DNA of 64,000 bases from Novosphingobium lentum NBRC 107847 (GCF_001590965.1 NZ_BCTW01000005.1:1-64000), one strand, 5' to 3'. Numbered from the stretch's first letter, positions 16,151 through 24,968 are shown. Translations and numbers: made by a program. The notes: generated from the letters alone by a model not told the origin.

Positions 16151-16861
16151 TCAGTCGTGCGGCGGGTCCTGCAGCACCTCGTTTTCGGCATCCTCGCCCA
16201 GCCCATGGCGCAGCAGCATCGGCACTTGCGCGAAGGTGAACAGGAACGACAGCGCGGTCACGCCCCACACCTTGATCCACAGCCAGGTCTCGAACCCGCC
16301 GTTGGACTTGTTGTAGAAGTGGCGCAGGATCTCGTTCACCACCGCCAGCACCAGGAAGAACACCGCCCAGTTGCGCGACAGCTTGAGCCATCCGGCATCG
16401 TCCAGCCCGTCGAACGCCGATTGCAGCAGCGTGCGCAGCATCGCCTTGCCGCGCAGCAATCCGCCGAACAGGATGCCCGCGAACAGCAGGTACACCGCCG
16501 TGGGTTTCATCTGGATGTAGTCGGGATCGCCCAGCCACACGGTCAGCGCGCCGAACGCCAGGATCAGCACGGTCGACAGCCACAACATCGGCGAAATCTT
16601 GCCCAGCCGCCATTTCGACACCGCCAGCGCCACCACCGTGGCGACCATGAACGCGATCGTGCTCTTGGTCACGGCGACCACCGCGCCCAGCCCGTTATCG
16701 CCCTTGGGCGGGCTGAAATAGCGGTAGGCGAGGAAGAACACGAGCAGCGGCCCGAAATCGACCGCCAGGTTGATCCATGAGGATTTGGGCTTGGGTTCGC
16801 GCCCTTCGACAGGCTCAGGACGAGCGGGGGAGGGTGTCGGGGAGGAGACGGAATCGCTCAC
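16151..16861 (-). CDS. yciB: Septation protein A / YciB family
   Basis: This inner-membrane protein of the YciB/IspZ family has been linked to cell envelope integrity and division. At 236 residues it has an N-terminal soluble stretch and about five to six transmembrane helices, with LAVDFGPLLVFFLAYRYF and NEILRHFYNKSNGGFETWLWIKVWG as family blocks. Residues about 12-20, PARPEPVEG, are encoded by a copy of the CTTCGACAGGCTCAG repeat, which extends the N-terminus of this copy. The ATG overlaps the ftsY stop by ATGA, and ftsY-yciB is a common pair in alphaproteobacteria. Confidence 0.88.
   Translation of the reverse strand: MSDSVSSPTPSPARPEPVEGREPKPKSSWINLAVDFGPLLVFFLAYRYFSPPKGDNGLGAVVAVTKSTIAFMVATVVALAVSKWRLGKISPMLWLSTVLILAFGALTVWLGDPDYIQMKPTAVYLLFAGILFGGLLRGKAMLRTLLQSAFDGLDDAGWLKLSRNWAVFFLVLAVVNEILRHFYNKSNGGFETWLWIKVWGVTALSFLFTFAQVPMLLRHGLGEDAENEVLQDPPHD
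16804..16827. repeat. Repeat unit translated in the yciB N-terminus
   Basis: CTTCGACAGGCTCAGGACGA and the following GCGG match the right arm at 14579-14626 and the unit at 18700 in mtaB. On the minus strand it encodes PARPEPVEG. The peptide lies before the first membrane helix, where an insertion does little harm. Confidence 0.75.
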
Positions 16862-17802
16862 CGGAACACCCCCGCGATGACCTTGGCGAGCAGGTCGGGG
16901 TCGAACGGGCGCAAGTCGTCGATCTTCTCTCCCACGCCGATGGCATGGATCGGCAGGCCGTATTGCTCCGCCGCCGCCACCAGCACGCCGCCGCGCGCGG
17001 TGCCGTCCAGCTTGGTCATGATCAGCCCGGTCACGCCTGCGATTTCCTTGAACGTCTCGATCTGCTGCAGCGCATTCTGCCCGTTGGTGGCATCGAGCAC
17101 CAGCACGACGTCGTGCGGCGCTTCGGGATTGAGGCGGCCCAGCACGCGGCGGACCTTGGCCAGTTCGTCCATCAGTTCGCGCTTGTTGTGCAGGCGGCCG
17201 GCGGTATCGACGATCAGCGTGTCGATGCCGGTGCTGGTCGCCGCCTTGACCGCATCGAATACCACGCTGGCCGGATCGCCGCCCTCGGGCCCGGTGATCA
17301 CCGGCACGCCGAGCCGGTCAGCCCAGACTTTCAGCTGGCCGATCGCGGCGGCGCGGAAGGTGTCGCCTGCCGCCAGCATCACGCCGTAATCCTGTTCCTG
17401 GAACAAGTGCGCCAGCTTGGCGATGGTGGTGGTCTTGCCCGATCCGTTGACCCCGATCACCAGGATCACTTGCGGGCGCGGAAACGCCACGATGTCGAGC
17501 GGCTTGGCCACCGGGCGCAGGATCGCGGCGATTTCCTCGGCGACCGCCTCGCGCAGCGCCTGATCGTCAAGCCCGCGCTCGAACCGGTTGGCGGCAAGCT
17601 TGTCGCGGATCCGCCCGGCGGCGCGCGGGCCAAGGTCGGACAGGATCAGCGCGTCCTCGATCTCGTCGAGCTGCGCATCGTCGAGCTTCGTCTTCGACAC
17701 GATGCCCGAGAGGTTTTCGGTCAGCCGTTCGGACGTCTTGCGGAACCCGCCCAGCAGGCGGCCAGTCCAGTTGTTTTCGGCAACCGGGGTTTCGTCGCTC
17801 AT
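16858..17802 (-). CDS. ftsY: Signal recognition particle receptor FtsY
   Basis: FtsY docks ribosome-SRP complexes at the membrane. The 314-residue protein is the short form, with almost no acidic A domain, then the four-helix N domain (about 15-95) and GTPase G domain. The motifs are clear: G1 GVNGSGKTTT at 117-126, DTFRAAAIGQL, DTAGR, and TKLDGTARGG. It overlaps both yciB and mtaB by 4 bases. Its partner ffh lies about 4.3 kb away on the other strand. Confidence 0.97.
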   Translation of the reverse strand: MSDETPVAENNWTGRLLGGFRKTSERLTENLSGIVSKTKLDDAQLDEIEDALILSDLGPRAAGRIRDKLAANRFERGLDDQALREAVAEEIAAILRPVAKPLDIVAFPRPQVILVIGVNGSGKTTTIAKLAHLFQEQDYGVMLAAGDTFRAAAIGQLKVWADRLGVPVITGPEGGDPASVVFDAVKAATSTGIDTLIVDTAGRLHNKRELMDELAKVRRVLGRLNPEAPHDVVLVLDATNGQNALQQIETFKEIAGVTGLIMTKLDGTARGGVLVAAAEQYGLPIHAIGVGEKIDDLRPFDPDLLAKVIAGVFR

Positions 17803-19145
17803 GCGCCTTGGTCCTTGCTGTGCAGTTCGTCGGCGATGAGCATGCCGTCGGCCATCCGTGTCGGGTTCAGGGTAACGAGGCTGCCGGGCTTTGTGTCCCC
17901 CGGCAGGCGATATGGCGCGAATTCGGGCGAGTGGCCGGTGCCGTCACGCTCTGCCAACACCGTGCGGGGCTGGCCGATCAGCGTGGCGAGCCAGCGCGCG
18001 CGTTCGTGCGCCACGGCGGCGCGCAGCTCTGCAGCACGGGCGCGGACGGTGGCCGGCGGCACTTGCGGCATCCGCGCGGCGGGTGTGCCGGGGCGCGGCG
18101 AATAAGGAAACACGTGGCCATGGACCACGCCGCACGCCGCGACGATCGACAGGTTCGCATCGTGCATCGCGTCGCTCTCGGTCGGAAAACCGGCGATGAG
18201 GTCGGCGCCGATGGCGATCTCGGGCCGGGCGGCGCGCAGGCGCTCGACCAGCGCGACGGCCTGCGCGCGGGTGTGGCGGCGCTTCATCCGCTTCAGCACC
18301 ATGTCGTCGCCCGATTGCAGCGACAGGTGGAGATGCGGCATCACGCGCGGTTCGCCGGTGATCAGTTCGACCAGCAGCGGATCGATCTCCACCCCGTCGA
18401 GCGACGACAGGCGCAGCCGGGGCAGCGCGGGAAACGCAACCAGGATCGCCGCGACGAGATCGCCGAGGCGGGGACTGCCGGGCAGGTCCGCGCCCCAGCC
18501 GGTCACGTCCACGCCGGTCAGCACCACTTCGCGCGTGCCCGCCGCGCCATGCGCCTCGATCGCGTGCAGCACGTCGGCAACCGGGGTGGACAGGCTTGCG
18601 CCCCGGCCCTGCGGGATGATGCAGAACGTGCAGGCATGGTCGCACCCGGTCTGGACCGGCACGAACGCGCGGGTGTGGGTGTGCTCGGCGCGTCCCCGCC
18701 CTGCGACAGGCTCAGGATGAACTTCCGGCCATCGGCCGGAAGGCGGGGATCTCAGGAGATTGCCATCGGTGCCATCCTGCACGCGGTCCCCGCCTTGGCG
18801 GGGAAGCGGGACGTGGGCAGCAGCTGTTTCACCGGGATCCACCCAGCTCGCCGGATCGAGCTTGGCGTCGTTGGCCACCACCCCATCCACTTCGGCCATC
18901 GCGGCAAACGCCTCGCGCTCGATCGTCGCGGCGCAGCCTGTCACCAGCAGCCGCGCATCGGGGTGATCGCGGCGCAGCTTGCGCACCGCGCGGCGCGACT
19001 GGCGCATCGCTTCTGCGGTGACCGCGCAGGAATTGACCACCACCGTCGCGCGCGTGTCACCCACGGCACCCGCAGTCAGCGCGCGGATCGTTTCACTTTC
19101 GGCCAGGTTCAGGCGGCAGCCGAGCGTGACCACGCGCGCGGTCAC
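17799..19145 (-). CDS. mtaB: tRNA t6A37 methylthiotransferase MtaB with an internal insertion
   Basis: MtaB converts t6A37 to ms2t6A37 in tRNAs reading ANN codons. The UPF0004 domain carries cluster cysteines C10, C40 and C71. The radical SAM triad is C168, C172 and C175 in CDHACTFC, followed by a TRAM-like end. Between the two domains, residues about 111-157 (HVPLPRQGGD to the THTRAFVP junction) have no counterpart expected in the family. They are encoded by repeat DNA (18675-18815) holding two hairpins. The catalytic parts look intact, so the enzyme is probably active with a linker insertion. It overlaps dapF and ftsY by 4 bases. Confidence 0.93.
   Translation of the reverse strand: MTARVVTLGCRLNLAESETIRALTAGAVGDTRATVVVNSCAVTAEAMRQSRRAVRKLRRDHPDARLLVTGCAATIEREAFAAMAEVDGVVANDAKLDPASWVDPGETAAAHVPLPRQGGDRVQDGTDGNLLRSPPSGRWPEVHPEPVAGRGRAEHTHTRAFVPVQTGCDHACTFCIIPQGRGASLSTPVADVLHAIEAHGAAGTREVVLTGVDVTGWGADLPGSPRLGDLVAAILVAFPALPRLRLSSLDGVEIDPLLVELITGEPRVMPHLHLSLQSGDDMVLKRMKRRHTRAQAVALVERLRAARPEIAIGADLIAGFPTESDAMHDANLSIVAACGVVHGHVFPYSPRPGTPAARMPQVPPATVRARAAELRAAVAHERARWLATLIGQPRTVLAERDGTGHSPEFAPYRLPGDTKPGSLVTLNPTRMADGMLIADELHSKDQGA
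18700..18804. repeat. Composite repeat inside mtaB
   Basis: Three elements lie side by side in the coding sequence. They are CCTGCGACAGGCTCAGGATG (18700-18719), a 9-bp hairpin CTTCCGGCC/GGCCGGAAG (18722-18742), and an 8-bp hairpin TCCCCGCC/GGCGGGGA (18787-18804). The frame stays open throughout. Confidence 0.75.
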
Positions 19146-19966
19146 GCCGGGTATTCCGCATCATCGAACCAGCCTTCGAACGACAGCGTCGCCGGGCCGG
19201 TCATGGTGATGGTGCCGGGGCCCTGTTCTGAGTTTTGCGCCCACGCGATCGTCAGCGACCCGCCGGGCAGGTCCACGGTGACGCGGCGGCCGGTCAGCTT
19301 GCGCCGCATCGCCGCGACTGCCGTGGCGCAGGCGCCGGTGCCGCAGGCGCGGGTCAGGCCGACGCCGCGTTCCCACACGCGCAAGGCGATGCGATCAGGG
19401 CCGGTGATCGTGGCGACGTTGACGTTGATGCGGTCGGGAAACAGCGGGTCGTGCTCGATCAGCGGACCCAGCCGGGCCAGGTCCACCGCCGCCTGGTCGG
19501 GCACGAAGAACACCGCGTGGGGATTGCCGACGTTGACCCCCGCCGGGCCTGCGAGGTCTTCCCAGCCGACCGGCATGGCCAGTGTGTCCATCGCATAGGC
19601 CACCGGAATTTCGTTCCAGCCGAAGCGCGGGGCGCCCATATCGACCGCGATGCCGTCCGCCGTCGCGGCGCTGGCGATGATCCCGCCGGCGGTCTCGATC
19701 CGCTGCTCGCCGCCCAGCATCAGGCCCACGGCGCGGCTGGCGTTGCCGCACGCCTCGACCTCGCCGCCATCGGCGTTGAAGATGCGCATGCGTACGTCGG
19801 CCAGGGTGGAGGGTTCGAGCAGGATCAGCTGGTCGCAGCCGATGCCGGTGTGGCGATCGGCCAGCGATGCGGCGCGCGCTGGGGTAACCGCCAGCGGCGT
19901 CTCGCGGCCGTCGATGACCACGAAATCGTTGCCCAGGCCGTGCATCTTGCGAAAGGGGACGCGCAT
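19142..19966 (-). CDS. dapF: Diaminopimelate epimerase
   Basis: DapF converts LL- to meso-diaminopimelate for lysine and peptidoglycan synthesis. From the ATG at 19966 the protein has 274 residues and begins with the family block FRKMHGLGNDFVVID. The two catalytic cysteines are C73 in EACGNASR and about C208 in RACGTGACA. An upstream in-frame codon at 20002 would add 12 residues not seen in the family. Its stop overlaps mtaB. The order dapF-mtaB-ftsY-yciB suggests one transcript. Confidence 0.96.
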   Translation of the reverse strand: MRVPFRKMHGLGNDFVVIDGRETPLAVTPARAASLADRHTGIGCDQLILLEPSTLADVRMRIFNADGGEVEACGNASRAVGLMLGGEQRIETAGGIIASAATADGIAVDMGAPRFGWNEIPVAYAMDTLAMPVGWEDLAGPAGVNVGNPHAVFFVPDQAAVDLARLGPLIEHDPLFPDRINVNVATITGPDRIALRVWERGVGLTRACGTGACATAVAAMRRKLTGRRVTVDLPGGSLTIAWAQNSEQGPGTITMTGPATLSFEGWFDDAEYPA

Positions 19967-20065
19967 GTCGCGCGATCTAGGCGGCAATGCCCCCCTTCGC
20001 AATGCCCGCTGCGCCGGTGGGCCGAACCAATTTCAGAAGCTTGGCGGCGCGATCGGCTCGCCCGG

Positions 20066-21739
20066 TCAGGATCCGGTGGCGGTCCGCAGCGGAGCGAGCA
20101 GGTCCGGTGTGGTCGGGCCACCCGGCACGGGAGCAATCGCCAGCAGGTTCTGCTCGGCGAGCATCCGGCGCACCGCTTCGCCCGATTCGGGCTGGCCATA
20201 GAGGAAGCCCTGGCCCTTGAACGTCCCGAACGTCTTGAGCAGCGCCAGCACTTCCTTGTTCTCGATGCCTTCGGCGGTGATCGGCAGGTCCATGCCCCGG
20301 CCGAGCGAGGAAATCGCCTCGATGATCGTCGAGCTTTCCTTGCTCGATCCCAGCGTCGATACGAACGTGCGGTCGATCTTGATGCGGTCGAACGGCAGCG
20401 TGCGCAGCTGGGCAAGGCTGGAATAGCCGGTGCCGAAATCGTCGAGGCTGATGCCGATGCCCTGGTTCTTCAGACTGGTGATCAGTGAGCGGACGACGCC
20501 GACGTTTTCGTGCAGGCAGCTTTCGGTGATCTCGATGTCGAGCCGGCTGGGCGGGAAGTTGGCCGAGATCAGCAGCTTGAGCAGCTTCTGCGCAAACCAC
20601 GGATCGCGCAGCTGGACCGGCGAGATGTTGACCGACAGCGTCAGCGACGGGTCCCATTCGCGCGCATCACGCAACGCCTGGGCGATCAGCGTTTCGGACA
20701 GTTCGGAGATGCAGCCGATTTCCTCGGCGATCGGGATGAACACTTCGGGGCTGATCATGCCGTGCGCGGGCGAATTCCAGCGCGCCAGCATCTCGAACCC
20801 GGTGATGCGACCATCCTCTAGGTCGATCTGCTTTTCATAGTAGGGCACGAATTCGCCCGCCGGGATGCCCGCGCGGATGCCCGCCTCCAGCTCGCTGCGG
20901 AACCGCAGTTCCTTTTCCATGCTGGCTTCGAACCAGTAGTAGCGGTTGCGGCCGCCCTTCTTGGCCTGGTACATCGCGATGTCCGCCATGTGCAGCAGTT
21001 GCTGCGCGGCTTCCTCGTCCACGCCGCTCAGCAGTTCGTCGCTGCGGGCAAGCCCGATCGAGACGGTCACGTCCAGTTCGAGCGAACCCGACTGGATCGG
21101 CGAGGCGATGCCTTCGTTGAGCAGGCTGGCGAGGTTTTCGACGTGTTCGGAATGGGCGCGGTCGATCGGCACGACGCAGGCGAATTCATCGCCGCCCAGC
21201 CGCGCCAGCAGCGCCCGTTCGGGCAGCATGGCGCGGATGCGGCGGGTCGATTCGATCAGGATGTCGTCGCCGCTCTGGTGGCCGTGGATGTCGTTGATGC
21301 GCTTGAACTTGTCGAGATCGATCATCATCACGACCACGGCAGTGCCCTGGCGCTGCGCGTCGGCGAGCATCGCGGCGGTGGCCGGGCCGATGCTGCGGCG
21401 GTTGAGGCAGCCGGTCAGCGGATCGGTCTGGGCAAGGCGCGAGGCGGTTTCTTCGGCCTTGCGCCGGTCGCCGACTTCGCGAGTGAGCTCGACATAGCGC
21501 CGCCAGCCGAAGATGATCAGCGCGATGTTGAGGATCAGTGCGTTGCCCAGCAGCCGGTCGGCCTGGATCCCGGCACCCAGATAGGCGCGCACCAGATCGG
21601 TCATCACGGCGCTGCCGGTGCCCACGAACAGGATGATCGCGGCGACCACCACGCCAAGCGCGACGATGTCCTTTTCGGCGCGGCCGATGCGATGCTCCGG
21701 TTCGCTCGCCTGGCAGTCTGTTTGCGGCTGTTGCACCAT
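20066..21739 (-). CDS. Membrane GGDEF/EAL cyclic di-GMP protein
   Basis: This 557-residue protein combines an N-terminal pair of membrane helices (about 26-45 and 62-78), a diguanylate cyclase domain with intact GGDEF at 182-186, and a phosphodiesterase domain from about 290. The EAL motif reads EML (316-318), keeping the metal-binding Glu. The downstream residues are kept: DIEITES, the DDFGTGYSSL loop (433-442) and KIDRTFV. The RxxD inhibitory site five residues before GGDEF is absent. The protein could make or degrade cyclic di-GMP; which activity dominates is not visible. Monocistronic, divergent from ffh. Confidence 0.9.
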   Translation of the reverse strand: MVQQPQTDCQASEPEHRIGRAEKDIVALGVVVAAIILFVGTGSAVMTDLVRAYLGAGIQADRLLGNALILNIALIIFGWRRYVELTREVGDRRKAEETASRLAQTDPLTGCLNRRSIGPATAAMLADAQRQGTAVVVMMIDLDKFKRINDIHGHQSGDDILIESTRRIRAMLPERALLARLGGDEFACVVPIDRAHSEHVENLASLLNEGIASPIQSGSLELDVTVSIGLARSDELLSGVDEEAAQQLLHMADIAMYQAKKGGRNRYYWFEASMEKELRFRSELEAGIRAGIPAGEFVPYYEKQIDLEDGRITGFEMLARWNSPAHGMISPEVFIPIAEEIGCISELSETLIAQALRDAREWDPSLTLSVNISPVQLRDPWFAQKLLKLLISANFPPSRLDIEITESCLHENVGVVRSLITSLKNQGIGISLDDFGTGYSSLAQLRTLPFDRIKIDRTFVSTLGSSKESSTIIEAISSLGRGMDLPITAEGIENKEVLALLKTFGTFKGQGFLYGQPESGEAVRRMLAEQNLLAIAPVPGGPTTPDLLAPLRTATGS

Positions 21740-22071
21740 AAATCGGGCCCGTTTCCCCCCTAGGACTGCAAACGATATAGCGGCGGCCGGATAAAATATT
21801 GGTTAAGGCCGTCTTTCCGTCTGCGGCGATTGGCCCGTAACGTCGGCATCGCCGCGCGGCCCCGGCGCGCTCGGTCAGGGCGGGCGGGCCAGGAACGGCT
21901 GGCTGAGCTTGCTTTGCCGGATATTTGCGGCTACGGGGCGCTCTTCGCGTGGCGGCCTGGCTGTCGCGCTTTGTTCGTATGGCCCTTTTGAGGACGCCAC
22001 ACGCTGGTCGGCGAGGTTTCGCCCACCGGCGTTTTTCGCGTGTTCGACGGGCCCTGTATGGGAATGCGCTC
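21740..22071. other. Divergent gap between the GGDEF/EAL gene and ffh
   Basis: No gene is recognised in these 332 bases. An AT-rich patch near 21771-21805 (GATATAGC, AAAATATTGG) stands out against the GC-rich surroundings and may hold promoters. The ffh frame stays open upstream to about 21925, but those residues do not belong to Ffh. I looked for the conserved core of 4.5S RNA, because it partners Ffh, and did not find it. Confidence 0.4.
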
Positions 22072-23589
22072 GTGTTCGACAGTCTTTCCGACCGGCTTGG
22101 CAGCGTTTTCGCGTCCCTGCGCGGCCGTGGCGCGCTGAAGGAAGACGATGTCCGCGCCGCGATGCGCGAAGTGCGGATCGCGCTGCTCGAAGCCGACGTT
22201 GCGCTGCCCGTGGTGCGCCGCTTCGTCGATCAGGTGACCGAACAGGCGGTCGGCCAGAACGTGCTGCGCTCGGTCACGCCGGGGCAGCAGGTCGTCAAGA
22301 TCGTCAACGATGCGCTGGTCGACGTGCTGGGCGCGCAGACTGCCGAGCTCGATCTCAACGCCGCGCCGCCGGTGGTGATCATGATGGTCGGGCTGCAGGG
22401 TTCGGGCAAGACCACCAGCACCGCCAAGATCGGCAAGCTGCTCAAGGACCGGCAGGGCAAGAAAGTCCTGCTCGCCTCGCTCGACGTCAACCGTCCCGCT
22501 GCGCAGGAACAGCTCAAGGTGCTGGGCGAGCAGGCGGGCGTCGCCACGCTGCCGATCATCGTCGGCCAGCTGCCGGTGGAGATCGCCACCCGCGCGATGC
22601 AGGCGGCGAAGCTGCAGGCGGTGGACGTGCTGCTGCTCGATACCGCGGGCCGGCTCCATGTCGATGCCGCGCTGATGGAGGAAATGAAGGCGGTCGCCGC
22701 CGTCGCCACCCCGCGCGAGACGCTGCTGGTGGTCGATGCGCTGACCGGCCAGGACGCGGTCAACGTCGCGCAGAGCTTTTCGGGCGAAGTGAACCTCACC
22801 GGCGTAGTGCTCACCCGCATGGACGGCGATGCGCGCGGCGGTGCGGCGCTGTCGATGCGTGCGGTCACCGGCAAACCGATCAAGTTTGCCGCCACCGGTG
22901 AAAAGCTCGATGCGATCGAGGCGTTCGATCCGGTGCGCGTCGCGGGCCGCATCCTGGGCATGGGCGACATCGTTTCGATCGTCGAGAAAGCCGCCGCCTC
23001 GATCGACGTCGAAGACGCCGAGAAGATGGCCGCGCGGATGGCCAAGGGCCAGTTCGACCTCAACGACTTGCGCACCCAGCTCAACCAGATGACCAAGATG
23101 GGCGGTTTGGGGATGTTGGCGGGCATGTTGCCGGGCATGAAGAAGGCCAAGGCGGCGATGGCGCAAAGCGGCATGAACGACAAAGTGCTGGTGCACATGG
23201 ACGCAATAATCGGCTCGATGACCGTGGCCGAGCGCGCGCGCCCCGAACTGCTCAACGCCAAACGCAAGATCCGCGTCGCCAAGGGCGCCGGGATGCAGGT
23301 GCAGGACGTCAACAAGCTGCTCAAGATGCATCAGGAAATGGCCAAGGCGATGAAGCAGATCCGCAAGATGGGCGGACTCAAGGGCCTGGGCGCGCTGTTC
23401 GGCGGCGGCGGCATGGGTGGCCTTGGCGGCGGCGGTGGACCCGAAGGCGGGGCCGGTGGCCTGCCCGGTCTCGGTGGCGGCATCGGCGGCGGCATGGGTG
23501 GTTTGGGCGGAGGCGGAATGGCCGGCCTGCCGGGCCTCGGCAGCGGTGGATTGCCCGCCAACTTCAACGATCTTCTCAAGAAAAAATGA
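22072..23589 (+). CDS. ffh: Signal recognition particle protein Ffh
   Basis: Ffh binds 4.5S RNA and signal sequences of nascent membrane proteins. The GTG at 22072 is chosen because it begins the canonical FDSLSDRLGSVF and follows GGGAA. The NG domain has the P-loop GLQGSGKTT at 107-115, DTAGRLHVD and TRMDGDARGG. The methionine-rich M domain follows from about residue 320 (MTKMGGLGMLAGMLPGM). From about residue 433 there is a tail of some 65 residues made largely of Gly, Met and Leu repeats, ending in NFNDLLKKK. The protein is 505 residues, longer than E. coli Ffh (453). Confidence 0.96.
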   Translation: MFDSLSDRLGSVFASLRGRGALKEDDVRAAMREVRIALLEADVALPVVRRFVDQVTEQAVGQNVLRSVTPGQQVVKIVNDALVDVLGAQTAELDLNAAPPVVIMMVGLQGSGKTTSTAKIGKLLKDRQGKKVLLASLDVNRPAAQEQLKVLGEQAGVATLPIIVGQLPVEIATRAMQAAKLQAVDVLLLDTAGRLHVDAALMEEMKAVAAVATPRETLLVVDALTGQDAVNVAQSFSGEVNLTGVVLTRMDGDARGGAALSMRAVTGKPIKFAATGEKLDAIEAFDPVRVAGRILGMGDIVSIVEKAAASIDVEDAEKMAARMAKGQFDLNDLRTQLNQMTKMGGLGMLAGMLPGMKKAKAAMAQSGMNDKVLVHMDAIIGSMTVAERARPELLNAKRKIRVAKGAGMQVQDVNKLLKMHQEMAKAMKQIRKMGGLKGLGALFGGGGMGGLGGGGGPEGGAGGLPGLGGGIGGGMGGLGGGGMAGLPGLGSGGLPANFNDLLKKK

Positions 23590-23621
23590 TCTCAAGTCTT
23601 TAATCGGAAAGGTATTACCAG

Positions 23622-24164
23622 ATGTCAGTTTCCCTTCGTCTGTCGCGTGGCGGTTCCAAGAAGCGCCCGTATTACAAGGTCGTCGTGTCCAACAGCCGCG
23701 CCCCGCGCGATGGCAAGTACCTGGAACAGGTCGGCACCTACAACCCGCTGCTCGCCAAGGACGATGAAAAGCGCGTCGCGCTGATCGAGGACCGCGTGCG
23801 TTACTGGCTGGGCGTCGGCGCGCAGCCGACCGACCGCGTCGCGCGCATGCTCGACAAGGCCGGGATCAAGGAACGCGTCGCGACCAGCAACCCGGCCAAG
23901 GGCGAACCCGGCAAGAAGGCCAAGGAACGCGCTGAAGACCGCGCCAGCAAGCTGGCCGAAGCCGAGGAAGCCAAGGCTGCCGAAGCCGCTGCCGCCGCTG
24001 AAGCCGCCGCCGCACCCGCTCCCGAGCCTGAGGTCGTCGAGGAAGCGCCTGCTGCCGCTGAGGAAGCACCCGCCGCAGAGGCCACCGAAGCCACCCCCAG
24101 CAGCGACGCGGGCGACACCGCCGCGCCCGAGGGTGAAAGCGCACAGGCTCCGGCGGAAGGCTGA
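23622..24164 (+). CDS. rpsP: 30S ribosomal protein S16 with long acidic tail
   Basis: The first 80 or so residues are ribosomal protein S16 ([30 protein letters not shown], then YNPLL). The rest, about 100 residues, is a tail that is first basic ([18 protein letters not shown]) and then almost only Ala, Glu and Pro. Extended S16 proteins are known in alphaproteobacteria. The tail is low-complexity and probably exposed. The gene lies 32 bases after ffh and 3 bases before rimM in the standard operon order. Confidence 0.95.
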   Translation: MSVSLRLSRGGSKKRPYYKVVVSNSRAPRDGKYLEQVGTYNPLLAKDDEKRVALIEDRVRYWLGVGAQPTDRVARMLDKAGIKERVATSNPAKGEPGKKAKERAEDRASKLAEAEEAKAAEAAAAAEAAAAPAPEPEVVEEAPAAAEEAPAAEATEATPSSDAGDTAAPEGESAQAPAEG

Positions 24165-24167
24165 CCG

Positions 24168-24668
24168 GTGCAGGACCGCCCCGTTACGCTGGCTGCCATC
24201 AGCGGCGCGCATGGCGTGACGGGGGAGGTCCGGCTCAAGCTGTTCGGTGAAGGCGTGGCGTCGCTCAAACGCTACCACGCCTTCAACGACGGCAAGCTGA
24301 CGCTGGAAAAGCTCAAGGATGACACCAAGGGCGGCGCGATCGCGCGCTTTGCCGAAGTCACCACGCGCACAGCCGCCGAAGGCTTGCGCGGCACCGCGCT
24401 GACCGTGCCGCGATCGACGCTGCCGGCGCTGGCCGAGGGCGAATACTACCACGCCGACCTGATCGGCCTGCCCGCCGTCTCCACCACCGGCGAGGATCTG
24501 GGCACCTGCATCGCCATCGACAACTTCGGCGCGGGTGATGTGCTGGAGATCGAGCGTCCCGGCGTCGAGGGTAAGCGGGGGCCACGGTTCATGGTGCCGA
24601 TGAAGGTCGAAGCCGTGCCCGAATGGGATGGCGCCCGGCTGATGATTGACGCGGCTTATGTCGAGTAG
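24168..24668 (+). CDS. rimM: Ribosome maturation factor RimM
   Basis: RimM helps assemble the 30S head by binding S19. The 166-residue protein starts at GTG and has the N-terminal beta-barrel block ISGAHGVTGEVRLKLF, a PRC-barrel segment (GEYYHADLIGLPAVS) and the terminal RFMVPMKVEAVPEWDG. It sits between rpsP and, in most relatives, trmD. Here a toxin-antitoxin pair follows instead, and its operator begins at the rimM stop codon. Confidence 0.94.
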   Translation: MQDRPVTLAAISGAHGVTGEVRLKLFGEGVASLKRYHAFNDGKLTLEKLKDDTKGGAIARFAEVTTRTAAEGLRGTALTVPRSTLPALAEGEYYHADLIGLPAVSTTGEDLGTCIAIDNFGAGDVLEIERPGVEGKRGPRFMVPMKVEAVPEWDGARLMIDAAYVE

Positions 24669-24688
24669 TATATACATTGCGTATATAC
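24668..24688. promoter_or_regulatory. Palindromic operator of vapBC module 1
   Basis: A perfect inverted repeat, GTATATAC and its complement separated by ATTGC, ends 10 bases before the vapB start. It is strongly AT-rich in GC-rich DNA. Antitoxins of this fold usually repress their own operon by binding such a site. Confidence 0.75.
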
Positions 24689-24698
24689 GGAGATTGTC

Positions 24699-24968
24699 AT
24701 GAACAAGGAATATCGCGCCAAGGTGTTCAAGTCGGGCAATTCGATGGCGCTGCGGCTACCCAAGGCGCTGGGGATCGAAGAAGGGTCCGAGATGGTACTG
24801 CGCGAAGTGCCGATGGGTTATGCGCTGGAACCTGTCGGAAAACCCCGGCAGAAGATCGATATCAGCGGATTTGCGGGCAAGGCACCGGGCATCAAGCTGG
24901 CGCCGCGTGAAGACTTTGAAGAAAGACCCAGCACAATCGCGGCGCGCAAAGCGGCGGGTCTGGCTTGA
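24699..24968 (+). CDS. vapB: VapB-type antitoxin (AbrB/MazE-like fold), module 1
   Basis: The 89-residue protein starts with an AbrB-like swapped-hairpin DNA-binding domain, with YRAKVFKSGNSMALRLPKALG and GSEMVLREV as its signature. The C-terminal part (about 55-89) would wrap the toxin. A GGAG site precedes the ATG. The stop overlaps the vapC start. It is the antidote of the VapC RNase and probably the repressor of the pair. Confidence 0.9.
   Translation: MNKEYRAKVFKSGNSMALRLPKALGIEEGSEMVLREVPMGYALEPVGKPRQKIDISGFAGKAPGIKLAPREDFEERPSTIAARKAAGLA

Noticed and set aside
21740..22071. Possible 4.5S RNA gene beside ffh
   Set aside because: The conserved GNAR-loop core of SRP RNA could not be found on either strand.
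21931..23595. A 554-codon minus-strand frame opposite ffh
   Set aside because: Composition typical of a mirror frame; the plus strand carries all Ffh motifs.
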